Assembly (NCBI RefSeq): GCF_000801295.1
Contig: NZ_AP012978.1
Span: 62,001 to 126,000, forward strand
DNA length: 64,000 nt
Direction: 5' to 3'
Source: an endosymbiont of unidentified scaly snail isolate Monju
GTDB taxonomy: Bacteria > Pseudomonadota > Gammaproteobacteria > Chromatiales > Chromatiaceae
Made by a program: the position numbers and the translations under genes. The notes beneath the pieces are model-generated. The model saw nothing but the letters and a program-made list of their open reading frames with translations. It searched no databases and was not told the origin of the DNA. Shown piece after piece: positions 54,735-64,000 of this stretch; within the stretch, counting starts at the first letter, position 1, and the number at the start of each line of letters is the position of its first letter.

Positions 54735-56047
54735 GCACGCCCGATCCGCGTCTGCTCGCCGTGCGCAACCTGGCCGCCGTGCTCGATGGCCGCTCGCTCG
54801 ACGAGGTGTTGGCGCTTCCCGTGCAGGGCCTGGACGGGCGCGACCAGGCCCTGGTGCGCGAACTCAGCTACGGACTCTGCCGTTGGTACCGGCAGCTGCA
54901 CGCCCTGGTCGCATCGCGCCTGCGCAAGCCGCTGCGCGCACGCGATCGCGAGGTCCAGCTGTTGATGCTGCTCGGGGTCTACCAGCTGATGCACACCCGC
55001 ATGCCGCCCCATGCCGCGGTAGCCAGCGTGGTCGAGGCGACCCGCCGGGCCGGGCAGAGCTGGGCGGTGAAGCTGGTCAACGGGGTGTTGCGCGGCATCC
55101 AGCGCGAGCTGGCCGACCCGCAAGCGTCCCTGCACGCCATGCTCGCGGAGGACCTGTCACTGCGCTTTGCCCAACCCAAGTGGTTCGTTCGCGCCCTGAC
55201 CCAGGCCTGGCCGGGAGAGCACGAGGCCATTCTCGATGCCCTGCAACAACGTGCGCCCATGACACTGCGGCTGGACACCCGGCGCCTGTCGCGTGAGACC
55301 TATCTGGTACGGCTGCACGAGTCGGGTATCGAGGCGGCCGCACTCGAGGCGGTGCCGGACGCGGTGGTACTGGAGCGTCCCCTGCCGGTCGAGCGCCTGC
55401 CCGGCTTTGCCGAGGGGCTGGTCTCGGTGCAGGACGCCGGGGCGCAGCTCGCCGCCCGGCTGCTCGACCCGCGCCCCGGTCAGCGCGTGCTCGATGCCTG
55501 TGCCGCGCCGGGCGGCAAGACCGGTCATCTGCTGGAGCTGGTCGACGACCTCGATCTGACGGCGGTGGACGTGGATACGCGCCGTCTCGAGCGGGTGCGC
55601 GAGAATCTGCAACGACTGGGCCGGCATGCAACCCTGCAGGCAGCCGATGCCGGCGCGCCGCCACCGGCCTGGCGCGAGCACCCTTTCGACCGCATCCTGC
55701 TGGATGCGCCCTGCTCGGCCACGGGGGTGATGCGCCGCCACCCGGACATCCGCCTGTTGCGGCGGCGTGAGGACATCGAGGCCCTGGCCGTACGCCAGGC
55801 GCGCCTGCTCGAGGCCCTCTGGCCCTGCCTGCGCCCGGGGGGCAAGTTGTTGTACTGTACCTGTTCGCTGATGCCGCAGGAGAACGAGCAGGTGGTGACG
55901 GCGTTTCTGCGCGCCCACCCGGAAGCGCTGTCCCTGCCGCTGCCGGACACCTGGGGTCATGCGCGGGAGACGGGGCGGCAGACCCTGCCCGGGGAATCGA
56001 CAATGGACGGCTTTTACTATGCCTTGCTGGAGAAGCAGGATGGCTGA
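54731..56047 (+). CDS. rsmB: 16S rRNA m5C967 methyltransferase
   Basis: The 438-residue enzyme has an N-terminal NusB-like helical domain and a SAM-dependent methyltransferase domain. Motifs are [29 protein letters not shown] (catalytic Cys) and the second cysteine in [11 protein letters not shown]. The GTG start at 54731 overlaps fmt. The next gene begins eight bases before its stop. Confidence 0.97.
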   Translation: MSTPDPRLLAVRNLAAVLDGRSLDEVLALPVQGLDGRDQALVRELSYGLCRWYRQLHALVASRLRKPLRARDREVQLLMLLGVYQLMHTRMPPHAAVASVVEATRRAGQSWAVKLVNGVLRGIQRELADPQASLHAMLAEDLSLRFAQPKWFVRALTQAWPGEHEAILDALQQRAPMTLRLDTRRLSRETYLVRLHESGIEAAALEAVPDAVVLERPLPVERLPGFAEGLVSVQDAGAQLAARLLDPRPGQRVLDACAAPGGKTGHLLELVDDLDLTAVDVDTRRLERVRENLQRLGRHATLQAADAGAPPPAWREHPFDRILLDAPCSATGVMRRHPDIRLLRRREDIEALAVRQARLLEALWPCLRPGGKLLYCTCSLMPQENEQVVTAFLRAHPEALSLPLPDTWGHARETGRQTLPGESTMDGFYYALLEKQDG

Positions 56048-56594
56048 ATGGCGTCTCCCCTTGTGGATGACGTTGCTGGTGTTGTCTGGCCTCTCGCTGG
56101 CCGCTGCCCTGGACTTCAGCCAGGTCACCATCACCCTGGGCGAGGATGACCGTATCTATCTGGATGCACAGATCCGCTACGAGCTCACCTCCACGGTCAG
56201 CGAGGCCCTGGAGAACGGGGTGCCGCTGACCTTCGTCACCCGCGTGCAGATGCGCGACACCAAGGCCTGGATCTGGCAGCCGGACGTGGCGGAGTACCGT
56301 CTGCACAGCGTGCTGCGTCACCGACCGCTGTCCGGAGTGTACGAGGTACGCAATCTGGAGAACGACGACAAGCAGGTGTTCGCCACTCGCGAGGCGGCCC
56401 TGCGTTACATGGGGAGAATCCGCGACTTTGCGATCATCGAGCGCTCGCGGCTGGACCTCGACCGCGAATATCTGGTCCGCCTCGAGGCCTACCTGGACAT
56501 CGAGGCGCTGCCGCTGCCGCTGCGGCCGCGCGCCTATCTTTCCGCCGAGTGGCACCTGGCGGCGGAGGCATGGGAATGGCGGATAAGACCCTGA
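56040..56594 (+). CDS. DUF4390 family exported protein
   Basis: The 184-residue protein has an N-terminal signal/anchor (LWMTLLVLSGLSLAAALDF) and a beta-rich domain: LGEDDRIYLDAQIRYEL, ALENGVPLTFVTRVQM, LPLRPRAYLSAEWHL. It corresponds to the DUF4390 proteins found between rsmB and ntrY in gammaproteobacteria. Function unknown, probably linked to the sensor kinase that follows with a 19-base overlap. Confidence 0.88.
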   Translation: MAEWRLPLWMTLLVLSGLSLAAALDFSQVTITLGEDDRIYLDAQIRYELTSTVSEALENGVPLTFVTRVQMRDTKAWIWQPDVAEYRLHSVLRHRPLSGVYEVRNLENDDKQVFATREAALRYMGRIRDFAIIERSRLDLDREYLVRLEAYLDIEALPLPLRPRAYLSAEWHLAAEAWEWRIRP

Positions 56595-58788
56595 ATCGCC
56601 ACAAGCGCCGGCTCGACCTGATCGCCACCATCATGCTGGTGGTGTTGCTGCTGGCCGCGCTGCACATCATGAGTGGTGCGGTACAGCGTTCCGAGGCGCT
56701 GGATGCCTGGTTCATCCCCCTGTTGGTGTTCACCGTCTCCGGCCTGGTGATTCTGGTCGGCCTGGTCGGCTGGAACCTCTGGACCCTGCTGCAGGACTAC
56801 CGTCGCCAGGCTGCCGGCGCGCGTCTCAACCTGCGCCTGGTGGTGCTGTTCGTGGTGCTGGCCCTGGCGCCGGTGAGCGTGGTCTACATCTATTCGCTGC
56901 AATTCCTCTCCAAGGGCATCGACGGCTGGTTCGACGTGCAGGTGGACAGCGCCATGGACGATGCCCTGGCGCTGAGCAAGGTCTCGCTGGACCTGCACAA
57001 GCGCGAGATGCTGCGCCTGACGCGCAACCTGCTGGCCACCCTCGAGGAGCCGGAACAGGGTGGCCCGCTGAATGTGGGCAGCGTGCGCGAGGCGGCCGGC
57101 GCCTTCGAAGTATCGGTGTTCACCCGCGAGGGCAAGGTGCTGGGCCTCAGTCACCAGAACCCCGAGGTGCTCACCCCCAGCCCGCCCACCGCGCACATGA
57201 TCAAGCTGGTGCGCGCGGGCAAGGACTTCGTCAGCCTGGTGCCCCTCAAGGACGGGCAGATGGTGGTGCGCCTGATGGTGGTGGACCCGCGCGGTCGCGA
57301 CCTGGTGATGCAGGCCATCTTTCCGGTGCCCGAGCAGCTCAGCGAGCTGACCCGGCGCGTGCAGGCCGCCTACGAGGCCTACCGCGAACGTGCCTACCTG
57401 CGTGGCTCGATCAAGTTCAGTTTTGCACTCACCCTGTCGCTGGTCATGCTGCTGGGACTGTTCGCCGCCGCCTGGGCGGCGTTCTATACCTCGCGCCTGC
57501 TGGTGCGCCCGATCAAGCACATCGCCGAGGCCACCCGCTCGGTGGCCGCCGGGCACTACGACGTGCGTGTGCCGTTGCCACGGGTGCAGGATGAACTGGC
57601 CTTTCTGGTCGATTCCTTCAACCAGATGACCCGTCGCCTGGCGCAGGCGCACAATGTCGCCGAGGCCAGCCGCCGCGAGCTAGCGGCGCAGCACCAGTAT
57701 CTCGAGACCGTGCTGGGGGCCATCTCCTCGGGAGTGATGGCGCTCGACGAGGGCGGCGTGGTGCGCACCGCCAACCCGGCCACCGAGGCCATCCTGCAGG
57801 TGCCGCCGGCGGACATCGAGGGCCGCAACCTGCGTGAGCTGGCGCAGATCGACGCCACCCTGGCGCCCTTTGTGGAGCGCACCCTCGAGGCGCTGGCGAG
57901 CGGCCAGCAGGAAGGCAAGATCGAGATCCGCCTGCAACGCGACGATCGCCGCCAGGTGCTGCTCTGCCAGTATTCCCGGCTGCAGCTGCACGAAGGCGAG
58001 AGTGGAGGCCACGTGCTGGTGTTCGACGATGTGACCGAGCTGGTGCAGGCGCAGCGCGATGCCGCCTGGGGTGAGGTGGCCCGTCGCCTGGCGCACGAGA
58101 TCAAGAACCCGCTCACCCCCATTCAGCTGGCGGCCGAGCGCCTGCGCCGCAAGTACCTGAAGCAGATGAGCCCGCAGCAGGCCGACGTGCTGGAACGCGC
58201 GACCAAGACCATCGTGCAGCAGGTCGAGGCGCTGAAGACCATGGTCAACGAGTTCTCCGACTATGCCCGTCCCTGTCGCATGGAGCCGCGCTCCCTGGCC
58301 TTCGATGACTTTGTGGCCGAAGTGCTGGATCTCTACGATGGCGCCGGTCATGGTGTGCAGTTCACCGCCGGCGCGCCCGGTGCGGTGATCGAGGGCGACC
58401 CGGTGCGCCTGCGCCAGGTACTGCACAACCTGGTGAAGAATGCGCAGGAGGCGAGCGACGGCCAGGCCGCCGTGCAGATTGCCACCCGGGAGCTGGAGCG
58501 CAATGGTCGCCGCTGGGTGGAGCTGCGGGTGGAAGACGAGGGTTCGGGCTTCGACCCCGCGATCATCGACCAGGTGTTCGAGCCCTATGTCACCAGCAAG
58601 CACAAGGGCACGGGCCTGGGCCTGGCCATCGTCAAGCGTATCATCGGCGAGCACGGCGGCAGCATCCGTGCCGACAACCGGCCCGAGGGCGGCGCCCGGG
58701 TGAGCATCCTGCTGCCCATGCGCCCTGCCGGGGTCGGGGAGCCACCCGTGACGCCTTCTTCCGAACCGAAAATGCGAGGCAGCAAGTC

Positions 58789-58792
<4 letters not shown>
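56576..58792 (+). CDS. ntrY: NtrY-like sensor histidine kinase
   Basis: The 738-residue kinase has membrane helices near 15-35, 45-70 and 85-110, a periplasmic or extracytoplasmic segment, a fourth helix near 285-305, HAMP, PAS, HisKA (RRLAHEIKNPLTPIQLAAER) and HATPase_c (DEGSGFDPAI, GTGLGLAIVKRI). ATG 56576 has GGAGG at seven bases; the frame also has ATG 56570 and GTG 56549. Stop overlaps the regulator start. The ligand is unknown; NtrY is often linked to nitrogen or redox responses. Confidence 0.93.
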
Positions 58793-60153
<1,361 letters not shown>

Positions 60154-60156
60154 TCA

Positions 60157-60280
60157 CCCCTCGAGCAGGGCCACGACGGCTGCGAACTCCGCCGGGTCGC
60201 GGTCCGTCTGGAAGGCTGTCCTTGTGCGATCGCCACCCTGACGGGGTGAAATCTGGGGGGGCGGCTGAAATATCCGGGCC
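60157..60280 (-). repeat. Diverged relative of the 949-1207 element
   Basis: Read on the minus strand, CCCGGATATTTCA and CCGGCGGAGTTCGCAGCCGT closely match CCCGAATATTTCA and CCGGCGGAATTCGCAGCCGT of the first element. About 70 bases separate the two blocks here instead of about 15. No matching terminal inverted repeat was found. It lies just after the ntrX stop. Confidence 0.55.
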
Positions 60281-60342
60281 GAGGCTGTCGCCGGCCGCCG
60301 TGACGCAATAGAATCGGCACCAGGATCAGGCGGGATACCGAC

Positions 60343-61716
60343 ATGAAGATCATCATTCTGGGGGCAGGTCAGGTAGGCACCTCGGTGGCGCACAACCTGG
60401 CCTCGGAGGCCAACGACATCACCGTGATCGATCAGAACGGCGAGCTGCTGCGCGATCTTGCCGACCGCCTGGACATCCGCACCGTGCAGGGACTGGCCTC
60501 GCATCCCGGCGTGCTCGCCCAGGCCGGCGCGGACGACGCCGACATGCTGATCGCGGTGACCAACAGCGACGAGGTCAATATGGTGGCCTGCCAGGCCGCC
60601 TGGACCCTGTTCCACACCCCGCGCAAGATCGCCCGCGTGCGCGCTCCGGAATACCTCAAGCACCCGGCGCTGTTCTCCCAGGGGGCCCTGCCCATCGACG
60701 TGCTCATCAGTCCCGAGCAACTGGTCACCGACTACATCATGCGCCTGATCGAACACCCCGGCGCCCTGCAGGTGCTCGACTTCGCCGGGGGGCGGGTGCG
60801 CCTGGTGGCGGTGCGCGCCTTCTACGGCGGGCCGCTGGTCGGCCACGAGATCCGCGACCTGAATGAATGGCTCAAGGGCGGCGAGGCGCGCATCGCCGCC
60901 ATCTATCGCAAGGGGCGGGCCATCGAGCCGCAGGGCAACACCGTGATCGAGGCCGACGACGAGGTGTTCTTCCTCGCCGCGGCGCAGAACATCCAGGCGG
61001 TGCTCAAGACCCTGCGGCGCTCGGAAAAGCCCTTCCGTCGCCTGATCTTCGCCGGTGGCGGCAACATCGGTCGCCGTCTCGCCCAGGCATTGGAGGACAA
61101 CTTTCGGGTAAAGCTGATCGAGCGTGACTCCGAGCGTGTGGAGAGCGCCGCCGAGAGCCTGCGCAACACCATCGTGCTGCATGGCGATGCGGCCGACGAG
61201 AACCTGCTGCTCGAGGAGAACATCGAGGAGACCGATGTCTTCTGCGCGGTGACCAACGACGACGAGGCCAACATCCTCTCGGCGATGCTGGCCAAGCGCC
61301 TGGGTGCGCGCAAGGTGATGGCCCTGATCAACCGGGCGGCCTACGTGGACCTGGTGCAGTCGGACGTGATCGACATCGCGATCTCGCCGCAGCACGCCAC
61401 CATCGGTTCCCTGCTGACCCACGTGCGACGCGGCGACGTGGTGGTGGTGCACTCGCTGCGCCGGGGCGCGGCCGAGGCCATCGAGGCGGTGGCGCACGGC
61501 GACCGCAAGACCTCGCGCGTGGTCGGCCGCGCGATCGAGGACATCAAGCTGCCGAAGGGCACCAACATCGGCGCCATCGTACGCGGTGACGAGGTCATCA
61601 TTGCCCACCACGACACCGTGATCGAGTCCGAGGATCATGTCATCCTGTTCCTCATGGACAAGCGCCGTATCCACGAGGTCGAACGCCTGTTCGCGGTGGA
61701 CATCACCTTCCTCTGA
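60343..61716 (+). CDS. trkA: Trk potassium uptake regulatory subunit
   Basis: The 457-residue protein has two RCK units. Each has an NAD-binding Rossmann core ([16 protein letters not shown] at residue 5; [16 protein letters not shown] near 230) followed by a TrkA_C domain. It gates the TrkH channel from the cytoplasm. A TAGAAT -10-like box at 60309-60314 is unsupported by a good -35. trkH follows after four bases. Confidence 0.97.
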   Translation: MKIIILGAGQVGTSVAHNLASEANDITVIDQNGELLRDLADRLDIRTVQGLASHPGVLAQAGADDADMLIAVTNSDEVNMVACQAAWTLFHTPRKIARVRAPEYLKHPALFSQGALPIDVLISPEQLVTDYIMRLIEHPGALQVLDFAGGRVRLVAVRAFYGGPLVGHEIRDLNEWLKGGEARIAAIYRKGRAIEPQGNTVIEADDEVFFLAAAQNIQAVLKTLRRSEKPFRRLIFAGGGNIGRRLAQALEDNFRVKLIERDSERVESAAESLRNTIVLHGDAADENLLLEENIEETDVFCAVTNDDEANILSAMLAKRLGARKVMALINRAAYVDLVQSDVIDIAISPQHATIGSLLTHVRRGDVVVVHSLRRGAAEAIEAVAHGDRKTSRVVGRAIEDIKLPKGTNIGAIVRGDEVIIAHHDTVIESEDHVILFLMDKRRIHEVERLFAVDITFL

Positions 61717-61720
61717 AGTC

Positions 61721-63104
61721 ATGCACCTGCAATCGGTCCAGCGCATCCTCGGCATCCTGATGATGCTGTTCAGCGTGACCCTGCTGCCGCCCATCCTGGT
61801 CGCCTGGGTGGCCGGCGACGAGGCCCTTTCTGGTGGTCTTTCTCATCATCCTCGGCAGCGGCCTGCTGATCTGGCTGCCGGTGGCGCGCAGCCGGCGCGA
61901 GCTGCGGGTGCGCGACGGTTTCGTGGTGGTGGTGATGTTCTGGAGTGTGCTGACCCTGATCGGTGCCCTGCCCTTCGTGCTCACCGAACATCCCCATCTG
62001 GGGCTCACCGACGCGGTGTTCGAATCGGCCTCGGGGCTGACCACCACCGGGGTCACGGTGATCGTCGGTCTCGATGCCCTGCCGCCGTCCATCCTCTACT
62101 ACCGCCAGCAGCTCCAGTGGCTGGGCGGAATGGGTATCGTGGTGCTGGCGGTGGCGGTGCTGCCCATGCTGGGCATCGGCGGCATGCAGTTGTACAAGGC
62201 CGAGACGCCCGGCCCGATGAAGGACAACAAGCTGACTCCGCGCCTGGCCGAGACCGCCAAGGCGCTGTGGTACATCTACCTGGGCCTGACCGCGGCCTGC
62301 GCCTTCGCCTACTGGGCCGCGGGCATGAGTGCCTTCGATGCCCTGGGGCACGCGTTCTCGACCGTGGCCATCGGCGGTTTCTCCACCCACGACGCCAGCC
62401 TGGGGCATTTCGACAGCGTGGCCATCGACAGCATCGCCATGCTGTTCATGTTCCTCGCCGGCATCAACTTCTCGCTGCACTACGTGGCGATCCGCTCGCG
62501 TCATCCCGGCGGCTACTGGCGCGATCCCGAGCTGCGCTTCTACGCCGCACTGCTCGCCGGCATCACCGGGCTCACCATCCTCGGTCTGTATCTCAACGGC
62601 ACCTACGAGACCTGGGGCGAGGCGGTGCGCAAGGGCGCCTTCCACGCCATCTCCATCGGTACCACCACCGGCTTCACCTCCGACAGCTGGCACGCCTGGC
62701 CGGGCTTCCTGGTGATCCTGCTGCTGTTCACCAGCACCGTGGGCGGCTGTGCCGGTTCCACCGGGGGCGGGCTCAAGGTGATCCGCGTGCTGCTGCTGGT
62801 GCGCCAGGGGTTGCGCGAGATTCGGCGCCTGATCCATCCCAATGCGCGCATCCCGGTGCGTTTGGGCGACAAGGTGGTGGCGCCGCGGGTGATCGAGGCG
62901 GTGTGGGGCTTCTTCGCCCTGTACGTGGCCAGTTTCACGCTCATGTACCTGGCGCTGGCCGCCTCGGGGGTGGACCTGATGACCGCCTTCAGCGCGGTGA
63001 TGGCCTGTCTCAACAATCTGGGGCCGGGGCTGGAAGGGGTCGGGCCGCACTATGCCGACATGCCGATTCTCGGCAAGTGGATCCTGGTCTTTGCGATGTC
63101 GCTG
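61721..63104 (+). CDS. trkH: Trk potassium channel subunit, frameshifted and lacking its C-terminus
   Basis: The protein has TrkH membrane helices and selectivity-filter segments (SGLTTTGVT, STVAIGGFSTHD, GTTTGFTSD, STGGGLKVIRVLLL). The first 35 residues are in another frame. One base too many in CCC at 61824-61826 explains the break (GDEA then FLVVFLIILGSGLL). Homology stops at WILVFAM near 63098; the usual last 15-20 residues (as in the neighbouring copy, LLGRLEIFTILVLMTPEFWR) are missing, and the frame runs on into antisense of the second trkH. It is coupled to trkA. Confidence 0.85.
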
Positions 63105-63128
63105 CGAACGGTCAAGTCCGACAGGCTG

Positions 63129-64000
63129 CTAGGCGCGCCAGAATTCGGGGGTCATCAGCACCAGGATGGTGAAGATCTCCAGCCGTCCGAGCAGCATGGC
63201 GAACACGGCGATCAGCTTGCCCGGTTCGGACACCGAGCTGAAGCTGGTGGCCACTTCTCCCAGGCCGGGGCCCAGGTTGTTCATGGTGGCGGCAATGGCC
63301 GAGAAGGCGGAGACCTGGTCCAGCCCGGTGGCCATCATCAACAGCATCAGGATCACGAAGCTCACGACGTAGGCGGCCATGAAGCCCCACACCGCCTGTA
63401 CCGTCTGCACCGAGACCACCTGATTGCCCACGTGGATCGGCAGTTGCGCGCGCGGGTGGATCAGGCGGCGCACCTCGCGCCAGCCCTGGTGGGTGAGCAG
63501 CACGATGCGCATCACCTTCATGCCGCCAGCGGTGGAGCCACCGCAACCGCCGATGAAGCTGATGAAGATCAGCAGCACCGGCACGAAGCTGGGCCAGTGC
63601 GAGAAGTCCACGGTACCGAAACCGGTGCTGGTGATCACTGAAACCACCTCGAAGATGCTGTTGCGCAGGGCGCTGTTATAGTCGGGGTAGGTCCCGGCGA
63701 AGTGCAGGAAACCGCCAATCACCAACACCACCGCGAGGATGATCAGCAGGAAGGTGCGGACTTCCACGTTGCCCAGGTAGGTGAGCAGGCTGCGTTGCCG
63801 CCACGCCAGGTAGTGCACGCTGAAGTTGATTGCGCCCAGGGTCATGAACAGGATGGCGATGCCCTCGATCAGCGGGTTGTCGAAGAAGCCCAGGCTGGCG
63901 TCGTGGGTAGAGAAGCCGCCGGTGGAGACGGTGGAGAAGGCATGTGACACGGCGTCGAAACCGCTCATGCCCGCCAGCCAGTAGGCCAGGGCACAGGCGC
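63129..64000 (-). CDS. trkH: Second TrkH subunit, N-terminus beyond the window
   Basis: At least 290 residues are present, ending normally in FTILVLMTPEFWRA and a TAG at 63129. Filter-like segments are STVSTGGFSTHD, ITSTGFGTVD and NNLGPGLG. The frame continues past ATG 63968 to the window edge (ALAYWLAG, matching the first copy). It is convergent with the first trkH and about 25 bases from its end. Confidence 0.93.
   Translation of the reverse strand, partial: ACALAYWLAGMSGFDAVSHAFSTVSTGGFSTHDASLGFFDNPLIEGIAILFMTLGAINFSVHYLAWRQRSLLTYLGNVEVRTFLLIILAVVLVIGGFLHFAGTYPDYNSALRNSIFEVVSVITSTGFGTVDFSHWPSFVPVLLIFISFIGGCGGSTAGGMKVMRIVLLTHQGWREVRRLIHPRAQLPIHVGNQVVSVQTVQAVWGFMAAYVVSFVILMLLMMATGLDQVSAFSAIAATMNNLGPGLGEVATSFSSVSEPGKLIAVFAMLLGRLEIFTILVLMTPEFWRA

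Noticed and set aside
61833-63641. A 602-residue TrkH with a long hydrophilic tail
   Set aside because: The last 170 residues are the antisense of the second trkH; the true protein ends near 63100.

Overview
The window is GC-rich and reads as a chromosome segment of a sulfur-oxidising gammaproteobacterium, probably Chromatiales-like. The gammaproteobacterial signals are the gene orders trkA-rsmB-fmt-def / dprA-smg-topA-tsaC-hemF, hemC-hemD-hemX-hemY, and algZ-algR next to argH, plus a class I adenylate cyclase. The sulfur-oxidiser inference rests mainly on one exported Pro/Gly/Tyr-rich protein that resembles sulfur globule envelope proteins (33142-33681). No tRNA, rRNA, CRISPR array or full insertion sequence was seen.

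Layout. 0-15 kb: ferredoxin reductase with an internal gap, SDR-family protein, GGDEF/EAL c-di-GMP protein, orphan ParA, oligopeptidase A, LemA and GIDE membrane proteins, gamma carbonic anhydrase, a frameshifted polytopic membrane protein, and a hemB-HPP-aroE operon. 15-26.8 kb: a seven-gene defence operon on the minus strand, hsdM-hsdS-OLD-type ATPase/TOPRIM-Mrr nuclease-RhuM/Fic-hsdR-YgjP-type peptidase, with overlaps or very short gaps throughout; its middle part is visibly more AT-rich. 27-29.3 kb: a plus-strand operon of two DUF1538 membrane proteins, a PII-like protein and a CBS-domain protein, which looks like a nucleotide-regulated transport system. 29.3-38 kb: algR/algZ, argH, a MazG-like pyrophosphohydrolase, the sulfur globule-like protein, a degenerate GGDEF protein followed by cyaA, and a surface-antigen lipoprotein. 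38-47.8 kb: esterase, ubiD, hemY-hemX-hemD-hemC, DUF302, thioredoxin, DUF2789, hemF, tsaC. 47.8-64 kb: topA, smg, dprA, a LysM protein, divergent def-fmt-rsmB-DUF4390-ntrY-ntrX, then trkA-trkH facing a second trkH cut by the window end.

Two themes cross the window. Short repeats: two roughly 260-285 bp elements with perfect 19-bp and 23-bp terminal inverted repeats and no coding capacity, a relative of the first element after ntrX, and three copies of a 25-bp REP-like sequence. Broken reading frames: eight genes or gene positions need a small indel to restore a full-length family member (GIDE protein, membrane protein twice, hsdM, DUF1538, cyaA, hemF, trkH), two of them in runs of seven G. 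Several of these genes are expected to be important, so sequencing or assembly error is the simplest explanation for most; real phase variation or decay cannot be excluded from sequence alone.

Metabolically the window holds six heme-pathway or heme-associated genes (hemB, C, D, X, Y, F), ubiquinone synthesis (ubiD), shikimate and arginine synthesis, potassium uptake (Trk), translation start and rRNA modification (def, fmt, rsmB, tsaC) and three signalling layers (c-di-GMP, cAMP, two-component).
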